A stretch of 64,000 nucleotides of DNA from Paractinoplanes atraurantiacus (GTDB lineage Bacteria; Actinomycetota; Actinomycetes; Mycobacteriales; Micromonosporaceae), in the NCBI RefSeq assembly GCF_900215205.1, contig NZ_OBDY01000018.1, positions 1 through 64,000 of the forward strand, in the 5' to 3' direction. The notes under the pieces are model-generated. The model had not been told where the DNA came from. It saw only the letters and a program-made list of their open reading frames with translations, and made no database searches. Shown piece after piece: positions 1 through 8,079 of this stretch. Position 1 is the first letter of the stretch. Each line of letters opens with the position of its first letter. The translations under genes and the position numbers were made by a program.

Positions 1-291
1 CTCCACATCGGCGTCAGCGATCGTGCGGGGCCGCCCCGGGCGTGGCTCGTCCAGCAACCCTTCGAGCCGATCTGCGGCGAACCGGTTACGCCACTTAGTC
101 ACCGTGTTCCGGGAGACCCCGAGTTCCTCGGCGATCACCCCGTTCGGCGCACCGGCCGCATCCGCACAGGCCAGCACCACCCGCGACCGCATCGCAATCG
201 CCTGAGCGCTCGACGGACGCCGTAACCAGGCAAGCAACTGCTCCCGCTCATCATCAGTGAGCACGATCGGCACAGCTATCGAGGACGGCAT
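1..291 (-). CDS. IS630-family transposase, N-terminal part (truncated by window edge)
   Basis: The first 97 codons are visible, starting at an ATG at 291. They encode a helix-turn-helix DNA-binding region typical of IS630 transposases: a segment with AIAMRSRVVLACADAAG is followed by IAEELGVSRNTVTKWRNRF and then LLDEPRPGRPRTI, the usual linker before the DDE catalytic domain. The DDE residues are beyond the edge. The protein would bind the terminal inverted repeats and catalyse cut-and-paste at TA targets. It reads away from the TetR gene to its right. Confidence 0.85.
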   Translation of the reverse strand, partial: MPSSIAVPIVLTDDEREQLLAWLRRPSSAQAIAMRSRVVLACADAAGAPNGVIAEELGVSRNTVTKWRNRFAADRLEGLLDEPRPGRPRTIADADVE

Positions 292-338
292 ACCACCCAC
301 CGTACCCACTGACAACGATCTAACGACTCAGGACACTA
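1..338 (-). mobile_element. IS630-family insertion sequence, one end (rest lies outside the window)
   Basis: The stretch holds the 5' part of an IS630-type transposase and about 45 bp of non-coding terminal sequence. Read on the minus strand the junction is TA followed by GTGTCCTGAGTCGTTAG, and IS630/Tc1 elements insert at TA and duplicate it. The TA at 337-338 is also the first two bases of the TAG stop of the neighbouring TetR gene. The second inverted repeat and the far TA copy are outside the window, so element length and intactness cannot be judged. The exact end of the element is inferred. Confidence 0.7.
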
Positions 339-914
339 GTGGGCCTCGCGCACGGTCAGGACGCCGGCCAGGTCGACGTCGGCCGACTGACCGCCGTAGC
401 CGCTCTCGGAGATCAGGCGTGCACCGAAGACGGTGGTCCAGAAGGTGCGCGCCTCGATGGCGGCCGGACGGTCGATCACCCAGCCCCGGCGAGCGAGGAC
501 GTCGAGCAGATAGCGCTCGGCCTGGCGGAACAGCACGGACAGGCTCTGCTGGACCGAGGCGTGCAGTTCGGGCCGGAGCCGGCTGACCGCCATCGCGTGC
601 ACGGCGACGGGCACGGCGGGCAGGGCCAGCGCCGTACGGGCCAGCGCGATCCGGAACGACTCGGGTGTGCGCCGGCGCAGGCCGATCGGCTCCAGGCGCT
701 GCGCCTGGTGGAGCAGGAGCCGGAACGCGGCCTCGACGAACAGGGCGTCCTTGGAGCCGAAGTAGTACGTGATCTGGTGCGGGTGGGCGCCGGCGGCGCC
801 GGCGATGTCGGCCACGCTCACCGCGGCCAGGCCGCGCTCGGCGAACAGGTCCTCGGCTGTGCGCAGGATCGCATCGCGGGTGCGGCGGCCGCGTGCGCGT
901 GGGGGCTCGGTCAT
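336..914 (-). CDS. TetR/AcrR family transcriptional regulator
   Basis: A 192-residue one-domain repressor. The N-terminal helix-turn-helix is clear (ILRTAEDLFAERG, then VADIAGAAGAHPHQITYYFGSKDALF); the rest is the variable ligand-binding domain, so the effector cannot be named. It is divergent from a beta-ketoacyl-ACP synthase gene, with only 19 bp between the two start codons, and both starts lie in one perfect palindrome. The obvious inference is autoregulation plus control of the synthase gene. No ribosome binding site is possible, so the mRNA is probably leaderless. The TAG stop overlaps the TA target of the adjacent IS630 element, so the last residue(s) may have been set by the insertion. 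Confidence 0.85.
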   Translation of the reverse strand: MTEPPRARGRRTRDAILRTAEDLFAERGLAAVSVADIAGAAGAHPHQITYYFGSKDALFVEAAFRLLLHQAQRLEPIGLRRRTPESFRIALARTALALPAVPVAVHAMAVSRLRPELHASVQQSLSVLFRQAERYLLDVLARRGWVIDRPAAIEARTFWTTVFGARLISESGYGGQSADVDLAGVLTVREAH

Positions 915-936
915 AGTTGTACGCTATACAACTATG
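912..936. promoter_or_regulatory. Divergent leaderless promoter and TetR-type operator
   Basis: A perfect inverted repeat, CATAGTTGTA / TACAACTATG with a 5-bp spacer CGCTA, covers both start codons (914 on the minus strand, 934 on the plus strand). TAnnnT boxes lie inside it on each strand: TACGCT 8 nt before the plus ATG and TAGCGT 6 nt before the minus ATG. This fits two face-to-face leaderless promoters that one TetR dimer could occlude together. Operator function is inferred from symmetry and position. Confidence 0.7.
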
Positions 937-2163
937 ACGGATGTTGTGATCACCGGGCTGGGTGCGACCACCCCGCTCGGCGGGGATGTCGACTCGCTCT
1001 GGCAGGGCATGCTCGAGGGCCGCTCGGGTGTGCGGCGCATCGACGACGTGCTGGCCGGCTACGCCCACCTCGACGAGCTGCCGACCCGGATCGGGGCGCC
1101 GATGGCCGTCTCGCCCGACACGGTGCTCGAGCGGGTGCAGGCCCGCCGGATGGACCGCTGCCAGCAGGCGGCGCTGGTCGCGGCCCGGCAGGCCTGGTCC
1201 GACGCGGGCACGCCGGGCGTCGAGCCGGAGCGGCTGGCCGTGGTCATCGGCACCGGCATCGGCGGCGTCAACACGCTGCTCGACCAGGACGACGTGATCG
1301 AGGAGAAGGGCCCGCGCCGGGTCTCCCCGCTGACCGTGCCGATGATGATGCCGAACGGCGCCGCCGCGTGGATCAGCATCGAGCTCAAGGCCAAGGCCGG
1401 CGTCTACACGACCTCGGCCGCCTGCGCGTCCGGGGCCGAGGCGATCGCCCAGGGCGTGCGGCTGATCCGGTCGGGCGAGGCCGACGTGGTCATCGCCGGT
1501 GGCTCCGAGGCGTGCATCGCCCCGATCACGGTCGCCGGGTTCGCCCAGTCCCGCACCCTGTCCAAGCGCAACGACGAGCCGGAGCGGGCGTCCCGGCCGT
1601 TCGACGTCGACCGTGACGGCTTCGTGCTCGGCGAGGGCGCCGGGGTCGTGGTCCTGGAGCGGGCCGAGTTCGCCGCGGCCCGGGGCGCGCGGCCGGTGGC
1701 CCGGGTGGCCGGCTTCGGGGTGACCGCCGACGCGTACCACATCACCGGCCCCGAGCCGTCGGGCGAGGGACAGATCCGTGCTCTTCAGGCCGCGCTGCGC
1801 ACGGCCGGCCTGGCCCCGGGCGACATCGACCACCTCAACTGCCACGCCACCTCGACCGTGGTCGGCGACGTGGGCGAGGTGGCGGCGATCCGGGCCGCGC
1901 TCGGCGACGACGTGGTGCTCACCGCGCCGAAGGGCGCGATCGGTCATCTGGTCGGCGCGGCCGGCGCGGTGGAGAGCATCATCACGGTGCTGTCGGTGGC
2001 CGAGGGGCTGATCCCGCCGACTCTGAACCTGGAGAACAAGGCGCCCGAGGTGACGCTCGACGTGGTCACCGGCGAGCCCCGCAAGCAGGCGATCAACGCG
2101 GCCATCTGCAACTCGTTCGGCTTCGGCGGCCAGAACGTGTCGCTGCTGTTCACCCCGGCCTAA
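934..2163 (+). CDS. fabF: Beta-ketoacyl-ACP synthase II (KAS II)
   Basis: A 409-residue condensing enzyme, the usual FabF length. The catalytic triad is intact: Cys164 in SAACAS, His304 in NCHATST, His338 in GAIGHLVGAAG, with the GGSEA and FGFGGQN glycine loops. It elongates acyl-ACP with malonyl-ACP in type II fatty acid synthesis, or in a polyketide-like pathway. The start is the ATG inside the shared palindrome, because upstream codons in the same frame lie inside the divergent gene. It stands alone with a TetR gene; no acyl carrier protein or other fab gene is nearby, so it may serve a specialised or stress-controlled acyl chain role rather than housekeeping synthesis. Confidence 0.88.
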   Translation: MTDVVITGLGATTPLGGDVDSLWQGMLEGRSGVRRIDDVLAGYAHLDELPTRIGAPMAVSPDTVLERVQARRMDRCQQAALVAARQAWSDAGTPGVEPERLAVVIGTGIGGVNTLLDQDDVIEEKGPRRVSPLTVPMMMPNGAAAWISIELKAKAGVYTTSAACASGAEAIAQGVRLIRSGEADVVIAGGSEACIAPITVAGFAQSRTLSKRNDEPERASRPFDVDRDGFVLGEGAGVVVLERAEFAAARGARPVARVAGFGVTADAYHITGPEPSGEGQIRALQAALRTAGLAPGDIDHLNCHATSTVVGDVGEVAAIRAALGDDVVLTAPKGAIGHLVGAAGAVESIITVLSVAEGLIPPTLNLENKAPEVTLDVVTGEPRKQAINAAICNSFGFGGQNVSLLFTPA

Positions 2164-3134
2164 CCGGCCTCGCGGCGGGCCTTGGCCCGCCGCTTCCCCT
2201 CGTGCATGGCCTGCACGCGGGCGACCGGGATGGTGCGGCCCTCCTCGATGAGCCCGGCGTCGAGAGGCTGGGGAGCGGGCATGGCTTCGGCCCAGTCGTG
2301 CCCGCTCGCCAGCAGGCCCGGTGCGGTGTGGACGGTGAAGTCGGCGGGCGTCACGTCGTCGAGGTCGTCCCACGCGACCGGGAACGAGACGGGGACGCCG
2401 GGGCGCGCCCGGGGGCTGTAGGCGGCGGCCACCGTGGCGCCGCCCGAACGGGTGGCGTCGAGGAAGACCTTGCCGTGCCGGTCCTCGCGGATGAAGGCGG
2501 TCGTGGCCAGCTCGGGGTCGAGACGCTCGGCTCGCGCGGCCACGGCCCGGGTCGCCGCGGCGACCTCCTCGGCGTCGGCCTTGCCGTCGAGCGGGACGAA
2601 GACGTGCACGCCCTTGGAACCGCTCGTCTTCACCGCGCCCGCCATGTCGATCTCGGCCAGGGCGGCGCGGACGAGACGGGCGGCCTGCACGGCCTTGTGG
2701 AAGCCGTCGCCCTCCGGCGGATCCAGATCCATGATCAGGTGGGTCGGGTGGTGGTCGCCGGCGAGCATCAGCGCCGGGTGGTATTCGATGGCGCGCTGAT
2801 TGCCGAACCAGAGCAGGGTCCGGCGGTCGTTGCACAGCGCGTACGTGATCTCGCGATGCGACGCCTCGGCCCACACCGCCGTCCGCGGCACCCAGTCCGG
2901 CGTGTATTTCGGCAGGTTCTTCTGCATGAACTTGTCCTGGCCGCGGAGCAGCCGGATCACCGACAGCGGGCGGTCGCGCAGCACCGGCAGCATGCGATCG
3001 CTGACCGCGTCGAGATAGTCGATCAGGTCGCGCTTGGTGGCGCCCGCGCCCTCGTACAACTCCTGATCGAGGTTGGTCAGCGTGACCCCGTCGCGTTCCT
3101 CGCCCTTGTCGGCCATGAGGCCATCGTGCCCCAT
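2160..3134 (-). CDS. LigD-type polymerase/primase domain protein (PolDom)
   Basis: About 324 residues, matching the stand-alone primase-polymerase domain of bacterial non-homologous end joining. Visible motifs are HLIMDLDPPEGDGF (metal-binding Asp pair), TSGSKGVHVFVPL (nucleotide-binding SGxKGxH) and a later DLDDVTPADF carrying the third Asp. There is no ligase or nuclease domain, and no Ku gene in the window. It would add nucleotides, often ribonucleotides, at break ends. It is convergent with fabF and their stop codons overlap. An internal ATG at 3116 (MADKGEERDG) is an alternative start; the first ATG sits 2 nt after the preceding gene's stop, so translation may be coupled. Confidence 0.85.
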   Translation of the reverse strand: MGHDGLMADKGEERDGVTLTNLDQELYEGAGATKRDLIDYLDAVSDRMLPVLRDRPLSVIRLLRGQDKFMQKNLPKYTPDWVPRTAVWAEASHREITYALCNDRRTLLWFGNQRAIEYHPALMLAGDHHPTHLIMDLDPPEGDGFHKAVQAARLVRAALAEIDMAGAVKTSGSKGVHVFVPLDGKADAEEVAAATRAVAARAERLDPELATTAFIREDRHGKVFLDATRSGGATVAAAYSPRARPGVPVSFPVAWDDLDDVTPADFTVHTAPGLLASGHDWAEAMPAPQPLDAGLIEEGRTIPVARVQAMHEGKRRAKARREAG

Positions 3135-3136
3135 CT

Positions 3137-3466
3137 TTAGCCGAGCTGGGCGATTCCGGCCGCCGGAAGAGCCATGAGCAGGGTGAGTACGACGTAAAGC
3201 CCACCCAGACCGAAACGGCCGTTCTTGGTGGCGAGGGCCGCGGCGGTGAACGGCAACGCGACGATCAGCACGGTGGCCAGGGTGAAGGCGCCGCCGGTGC
3301 CGGTGATCAGCCCGTACAGGACGACCAGCGGGACCACTACCAGCCAGGCCAGGGTGACCGCGATGATCCAGAGGTGGAGCGTCGTACGGCGTACGTCATC
3401 AGCCGGGTCTTTGTGCAGGGCGTAAGCCATGCGCGCGGCGAAGCCGTCGACGTCCTCGGTGGTCAC
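3137..3466 (-). CDS. Small membrane protein of unknown function
   Basis: About 109 residues if read from a GTG at 3466 (VTTEDVDGFAARMAYALHKD); the open frame extends upstream to 3535 but those codons look non-coding. Three hydrophobic segments can be seen: LWIIAVTLAWLVVVPLVVLY, FTLATVLIVALPFTAAALA and GGLYVVLTLLMALPAAG. It ends 2 nt before the polymerase-domain gene and probably shares its transcript. No family is recognised. Confidence 0.55.
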   Translation of the reverse strand: MTTEDVDGFAARMAYALHKDPADDVRRTTLHLWIIAVTLAWLVVVPLVVLYGLITGTGGAFTLATVLIVALPFTAAALATKNGRFGLGGLYVVLTLLMALPAAGIAQLG

Positions 3467-3552
3467 GAACCAGAACCTTAGGGCCAACCGGGGCCGGGCG
3501 CTTCGCCCCGAATGGGTGAGAGACCAAACCTTCACCGGAACTTGTTGCTGGA

Positions 3553-3589
3553 GGCTTCCCGGCGTGCCTTTTGGTCGCGCCGGGAAGCC
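3553..3589 (-). terminator. Intrinsic-type hairpin after the sugar ABC operon
   Basis: A perfect 12-bp stem, GGCTTCCCGGCG / CGCCGGGAAGCC, with a 13-nt loop starts about 10 bp beyond the stop of the second permease gene. It has no clear U-run, as is common in GC-rich actinomycetes. Confidence 0.7.
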
Positions 3590-3598
3590 GTGCCGGGT

Positions 3599-4483
3599 TC
3601 AGCTCTTGACCGAGCCGGCCATCAGACCGCCGATGAACCAGCGGCCGAGCAGGACGTACACCACGAGGGTGGGCAGCGACGTGATCAGCGCGCCCGCCAT
3701 CGAGGCCGCGTAGTCCGGCGACTGCGCGCCGGCCAGCGCGTTGAGCGCGATGGTGATCGGCCCGTTCCTGGTGTTCGACAGGAAGATCGCGAACAGGTAG
3801 TCGTTCCAGGCCGACGTGAACTGCCAGATCACCGTCACCACGAAGCCCGGGATCGAGATCGGCAGGATGATCCAGCCGAACGTGCGCAGCAGGCCCGCCC
3901 CGTCGACCCGGGCCGCCTCCACGAGCTCCTCCGGAACCGTGGTCGCGTAGTAGTTCCGGAAGATCAGCGTGCAGATCGGGATGCCGTAGACGCAGTGCAC
4001 GAAGACCAGCGTCGGAATGCCGGGCGGGATGCCGATCGTCGTGACGATGTCGCGCAGCGGGATCATGACGGCCTGGTACGGGATGAACATGCCGAACAGG
4101 ATCAGCGTGAACACCAGGTCGGCGCCGGGGAAGCGCCAGCGCGACAGCACGAAGCCGTTGGCCGCGCCGATCACCGACGAGATCAGGGCGACCGGGACGG
4201 CCAGCTCGAACGTGCGGATGAAGGACGCGTGCAGGGAGTCCCACGCCTTCTCCCACGACTTGAGCGTCCACGTCTCGGGCAGGTTCCACTGGCTCGTGAC
4301 GCCGATGTCGGAGCCCGACTTGAAACTGGTCACGATCAGCACGTACATCGGCATCAGCACGATGATCAGGAAGAGCAGGACCAGCGCGTACTTGACGATC
4401 GAGCCCGGGCCGAAGGCTCGGCGCGGCTTGGTGCGCGGCTTGAGTTGCTCCAGCGCTTGCTGGGGTGCGGCGACGGCGGTCAT
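3599..4483 (-). CDS. Carbohydrate ABC transporter permease, MalG type
   Basis: A 294-residue inner-membrane permease with about six hydrophobic segments; the first is YALVLLFLIIVLMPMYVLIV. The EAA loop that docks the ATPase is EELVEAARVDGAGLLRTF. It is the second permease of a CUT1-type sugar importer and overlaps the first permease gene by an ATGA. No ATPase gene is present in the operon, which is normal for actinomycetes that share one MsiK-type ATPase among sugar importers (known of the group; not shown here). The substrate cannot be read from the sequence. Confidence 0.9.
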   Translation of the reverse strand: MTAVAAPQQALEQLKPRTKPRRAFGPGSIVKYALVLLFLIIVLMPMYVLIVTSFKSGSDIGVTSQWNLPETWTLKSWEKAWDSLHASFIRTFELAVPVALISSVIGAANGFVLSRWRFPGADLVFTLILFGMFIPYQAVMIPLRDIVTTIGIPPGIPTLVFVHCVYGIPICTLIFRNYYATTVPEELVEAARVDGAGLLRTFGWIILPISIPGFVVTVIWQFTSAWNDYLFAIFLSNTRNGPITIALNALAGAQSPDYAASMAGALITSLPTLVVYVLLGRWFIGGLMAGSVKS

Positions 4484-5373
4484 GCGTTCTTCTCCGCCCG
4501 GTTGGTGTAGATCAGGTACGGGACGATGACGACCGCCACGAGCAGCAGCAGGATGATCGAGATCGCCGCGGCCTTGGCGTAGTCACTGGTCAGCAGCGTC
4601 TGCCAGACGTAGACGGCGGGCACCTCGGTGAGCCACTGCGGCCCCGAGACGCTCATGATCAGGTCGAACATCTTCATCGACATGTGCCCGAGGATGATCA
4701 GCGCGGAGAGCGCGACCGGCGTGAGCTGCGGGAAGATCACGTTGCGGTACAGCCGGTACGTGCTGGCGCCGTCCATGGCGGCCGCCTCGCGCAGCTCCTG
4801 CGGGATGCCGCGGAAGCCGGCCAGGAACAGGGCCATCACATAGCCGGAGAGCTGCCAGATGGCGGGCATCGCCATGGCGGCCATGCCCCAGTTCGGGTTG
4901 GTCCACCACTTGTTCTCGAGGAAGTCGAGGCCGAGCGCGCCGAACACGGCGTTCAGACCGCCCGCGTTCTCGCCCGTGTTCGGGTTCATCAGCCAGCGCC
5001 ACACGACGCCCGAGGCCACGAAGGAAACTGCCATCGGGAACAGGTAGACCGTACGGAAAAAGCCCTCACCGCGAACGCCGCGCTCCAGCAGGAAAGCCCA
5101 GAGCAGGCCGAAGAACATCGCACCGACCAGGAACACCACCGTGAAGATCAGCAGGTTCTTCAGCGAGTGGGTGAAGCGGTCGTTGATGTCGTCGGTGAAC
5201 AGCTTGGTGTAGTTCTCCAGGCCGACGAAACCCTTCGAACCCAGGGCGTTGTGCTCGTCGGAGACGGAGACCTTCGTGGTCCAGGCGATCAGGCCGTACA
5301 CGAAGACGGCGAGCAGGATGAGCGAGGGGGAGAGCAGGAGCAGTCCCGGTCCCCACTGCCGGAGTCGGCGCAT
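4480..5373 (-). CDS. Carbohydrate ABC transporter permease, MalF type
   Basis: A 297-residue permease beginning MRRLRQWGPGLLLLSPS. The start at 5373 is fixed by an AAGGAG site a few bases upstream; the longer open frame to 5865 runs through the lipoprotein gene and is not coding. It has six likely membrane spans and an EAA loop, QELREAAAMDGASTYRLY. It pairs with the MalG-type permease, whose start it overlaps. Between it and the upstream lipoprotein gene is a strong hairpin that could lower its expression relative to the binding protein. Confidence 0.9.
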   Translation of the reverse strand: MRRLRQWGPGLLLLSPSLILLAVFVYGLIAWTTKVSVSDEHNALGSKGFVGLENYTKLFTDDINDRFTHSLKNLLIFTVVFLVGAMFFGLLWAFLLERGVRGEGFFRTVYLFPMAVSFVASGVVWRWLMNPNTGENAGGLNAVFGALGLDFLENKWWTNPNWGMAAMAMPAIWQLSGYVMALFLAGFRGIPQELREAAAMDGASTYRLYRNVIFPQLTPVALSALIILGHMSMKMFDLIMSVSGPQWLTEVPAVYVWQTLLTSDYAKAAAISIILLLLVAVVIVPYLIYTNRAEKNA

Positions 5374-5393
5374 AAGGGCTCCTTGCAGGCGAA

Positions 5394-5420
5394 GGCGGGG
5401 CGGCTTCTCGCCGCCCCGCC
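5394..5420 (-). terminator. Intra-operon hairpin (attenuator or mRNA-stabilising element)
   Basis: A perfect 11-bp stem, GGCGGGGCGGC / GCCGCCCCGCC, with the 5-nt loop TTCTC lies between the binding-protein gene and the first permease gene. In sugar ABC operons such hairpins keep binding protein in excess over permeases. There is no U-run, so partial read-through is expected. Confidence 0.75.
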
Positions 5421-5428
5421 CCAGATCT

Positions 5429-6697
5429 CTACTTCTTGACGAACTGCTGCGCGGCCGAGGCCAGGGCCTTCTGCAGCGCGGCGGCGTCCTGGTTGGTCGA
5501 GAACGCGCCGAGGGCCGAGTTGGCCGCGCCCTGCCAGCCCTGCGAGCAGGCCGAGCCGTGGGCGCAGGACGGGACCTGGGTCGCCGACTTCCAGTCGGCC
5601 ATGGCGGCCTGCTGGTACTTGGGGTAGTCGGTGGGGTTCGCGTCCGTACGGGCCGGGATCGAGCCCTTCTTGGTGTTGAACGCCTTCTGGCCCTCGGCCG
5701 AGCCGACCGTCTTGAGCCAGCACTTGGTGCCGTCGGCGTTCTTGGCGCCCTTCGGCAGCACGAACGAGTCGGCGAGCCACTGGAAGGTGGTGCCGTTGCC
5801 CGGGAAGGTGAAGTAGCCGTAGTCGGTGAACTTCTTGGCGTCCAGGTCGGCCGCCTCCCAGTCACCCATCAGCTGGTACGCGGCCTTGCCGTCCATGACC
5901 AGCTTCTCCGCGTCCGTCCAGTCGAGGGCGTCGCGGTCGGTGTTGGTGTAGGTGAGCAGCTTCTTGAAGTCGTCGATCGACTTGGTGACGCCGGCGTCGT
6001 TCCAGTCGGTGCTGCCGTTCCACAGGCCGGTGAACTTCTCGGGGCCCAGGTCGGTGATCAGGACCGACTCGAACAGCATCAGCTGCGTCCAGTCCTTGCC
6101 GATGGCGAGCGGCGCCTTGATGCCCTTGGCCTTGACCTTGTCGAGGTCGGCGAAGAAGCCGGCCAGGTCGGTCGGGTCCTTGGTGATGCCGGCGTCGGCC
6201 ACGACCTTCTTGTTGGTCCAGACCACGTTGGCGCGGTGGATGTTGGCCGGCACCGAGTAGATCTTGCCGTCGACCGTCAGGTTGTCGATCAGGCCCTTGG
6301 GGAACGCCTGCTTGAGGCCCCACGAGTCGTAGTCGGCGCTGATGTCCTCGACCTGACCGGCGTTGATGTAGTCCTGGAGCTCGGCGCCGGCGTGCGCCTG
6401 GAACGTGTCCGGCGGGTCGCCCTGCTGGAGCCGGGACGCGAGCACCGACTTGGCGTTCGCGCCGGCGCCACCGGCCACGGCGCCGTTCTCGAAGGTCTGC
6501 CCGGCGCACGCGGTGCCGAACTGGGCGACGAGGCCGTCGAGGCCGGCCTTCTCACCGCCGTCGGCCCACCACGTGAAGACTTCGACCTTCTTGGAGCCGG
6601 AGTCGCCGCCACTGTCGTCACTGGACCCACAGGCCGTGGCCGTCAGGAGCGCGGCGACACTGACGGCCGCCACGGCAGCCCGTCGAGTGAAGCGCAT
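5429..6697 (-). CDS. Sugar ABC transporter substrate-binding lipoprotein
   Basis: A 422-residue extracytoplasmic binding protein. The N-terminus is a lipoprotein signal: MRFTRRAAVAAVSVAALL followed by a LTATAC lipobox, so Cys about 23 is lipidated. The body has the family-1 solute-binding pattern (VFTWWADGGEKAGLDGLV near the mature N-terminus; MDGKAAYQLMGDW in the second half). The start at 6697 has a GGGAGA site; upstream codons in the frame lie in the promoter and operator. It is the first gene of the importer operon and follows a LacI-family gene in the same orientation. The substrate is probably an oligosaccharide but cannot be assigned. Confidence 0.9.
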   Translation of the reverse strand: MRFTRRAAVAAVSVAALLTATACGSSDDSGGDSGSKKVEVFTWWADGGEKAGLDGLVAQFGTACAGQTFENGAVAGGAGANAKSVLASRLQQGDPPDTFQAHAGAELQDYINAGQVEDISADYDSWGLKQAFPKGLIDNLTVDGKIYSVPANIHRANVVWTNKKVVADAGITKDPTDLAGFFADLDKVKAKGIKAPLAIGKDWTQLMLFESVLITDLGPEKFTGLWNGSTDWNDAGVTKSIDDFKKLLTYTNTDRDALDWTDAEKLVMDGKAAYQLMGDWEAADLDAKKFTDYGYFTFPGNGTTFQWLADSFVLPKGAKNADGTKCWLKTVGSAEGQKAFNTKKGSIPARTDANPTDYPKYQQAAMADWKSATQVPSCAHGSACSQGWQGAANSALGAFSTNQDAAALQKALASAAQQFVKK

Positions 6698-6718
6698 AGT
6701 TGTCTCCCATCGAGATAT

Positions 6719-6732
6719 TGACATCGTTGTCA
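6719..6732. promoter_or_regulatory. LacI-type operator before the sugar-binding protein gene
   Basis: TGACATCGTTGTCA is a CG-centred near-perfect palindrome (TGACA/TGTCA arms) 22 bp upstream of the start, as expected for LacI-family repressors. The adjacent LacI gene is the natural candidate to bind it. The same pattern, TGACAnCGnTGTCA, is found at 58513-58526. A half-site TGACATCG is at 7880-7887 ahead of the regulator gene itself. Confidence 0.65.
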
Positions 6733-6823
6733 CACGATTCGGGAGTACGGTGCCGCCTGAGCGCACAGGTGTCAACGACTGTTTCCGTGTCGTTACGTGC
6801 GAACACTGTGGATAGATGATCGT

Positions 6824-7840
6824 CTACCGCGGAGGGCGCTCGCCCGACCCTCTAGCAATGATGGATGTCGAAATAACGATCGTGCGAGCGGGCCCGGTGT
6901 GGCCACTGATCCGCTCATGCGCGAGCCGGGCCGCCTCCCGCCCGAGGGCGGTCATGTCGTGGGCGACAACGGTCGTGCCGAGCACGTCGGCCAGGTCGAA
7001 GTCGTCGAAGCCGACCAGTGCAGGCTGCTCCCGGATGTCCCGCATGCCGCGCAGGGCGCCGGTGGTCAGCCGGTTGTTCGTCGTGAAAATCGCGGTGGGC
7101 GGAGGGTCAAGGGCCAAGAGTTCCTGTACGGCGTGTTCGGCGTGCCGCACATCGTGCACGTCGGTGCGGACATACGGCTCCCACTCGTTGTTGCCCGCGG
7201 CGTGCATCGCCTTGACGAAGCCGTCGATGCGCCCTTTCTGCGGCGCCATCCGCTTGAGATCGGCGACGAGCGCGATCTTCCGGTGCCCGCGGCCCAGCAG
7301 ATGCTCGGCGGCCGACCGGGCACCACCCGCGTTGTCTATCAACACGGCGTCCGCGGCCAGCCCGTCCGGCGGCCGGTCGAGAAAGACGAAGGGCACACCA
7401 CGGTTGCCCTCGATGGACAAGTATTCGTGGTCGCTGCCGCTGGGAATGACGAGAAGAGCCCGCACCCGCCGTTCGAGAAAGGCGTCGACAAGGCTCCGCT
7501 CGAGGGCGGCGTCCTCATCGTTGTTGGCGGTGATCAGCAGAAGCCCGTGCTGGCGAAGCTCCCGCTCGATCCCACTGGCCACGGCCGAGTAGAACGGGTT
7601 GGTCAGATCACCGCTGACCAGCCCGACAAGAGCCGACGTGGCCCCGCGCCGCAGCTCCCGGGCGATCCCGTTGAGCCGATAGCCGAGCAGGTCGGCCGCG
7701 TCGAGCACCCGCCGCCCGGTCGAGGGCGCCACGTTGGGCTCCCGGTTGAGAGCACGCGACGCCGTCTTGAGGCTGACCCCCGCAAGCTCCGCGACCTGGG
7801 TCAACGTAGGCCGGCGCACACTCGCATCGTCGGCGGACAT
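6824..7840 (-). CDS. LacI family transcriptional regulator
   Basis: A 338-residue repressor. The DNA-binding headpiece is at residues 11-65: TLTQVAELAGVSLKTASRAL with the hinge LGYRLNGIARELRRG. A periplasmic-binding-protein-like sensor domain follows (LVGLVSGDLTNPFYSAV; VPFVFLDRPPDGL; ALVGFDDFDLADVLGTTVVAHD). It lies just upstream of the sugar ABC operon in the same direction and is most likely its repressor, released by an intracellular sugar. The 239 bp upstream of it contain C-rich non-coding sequence and one operator half-site, so self-control is possible. Confidence 0.9.
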   Translation of the reverse strand: MSADDASVRRPTLTQVAELAGVSLKTASRALNREPNVAPSTGRRVLDAADLLGYRLNGIARELRRGATSALVGLVSGDLTNPFYSAVASGIERELRQHGLLLITANNDEDAALERSLVDAFLERRVRALLVIPSGSDHEYLSIEGNRGVPFVFLDRPPDGLAADAVLIDNAGGARSAAEHLLGRGHRKIALVADLKRMAPQKGRIDGFVKAMHAAGNNEWEPYVRTDVHDVRHAEHAVQELLALDPPPTAIFTTNNRLTTGALRGMRDIREQPALVGFDDFDLADVLGTTVVAHDMTALGREAARLAHERISGHTGPARTIVISTSIIARGSGERPPR

Positions 7841-8079
7841 AGCGCTCCGAGCCTCTCAACCAGCGGGGACGCCCCAGTATGACATCGACACAGGTGCGAT
7901 CCACCGTCCCAAGACCCCCGACTCACCCCCACGACCTCCCACACCACCCTTTCCGCCCCCAGGTTCCACCTCCGCGCCCCCGCCTTCCGCCCCCGCCTTT
8001 CGCCTCCGCGCGGCCTCGCCTTCCGACGACCAGCGGCGCGCCGGCGAGCGGTGTTCCGGCGTCTGCAGATGAGCGTTGC

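Noticed and set aside
257..3204. Very long open frames on both strands across the first 3 kb (for example 328-3204 minus)
   Set aside because: They are Arg/Gly/Pro-rich shadow frames of high-GC genes; the real TetR, fabF and polymerase-domain genes explain the region.
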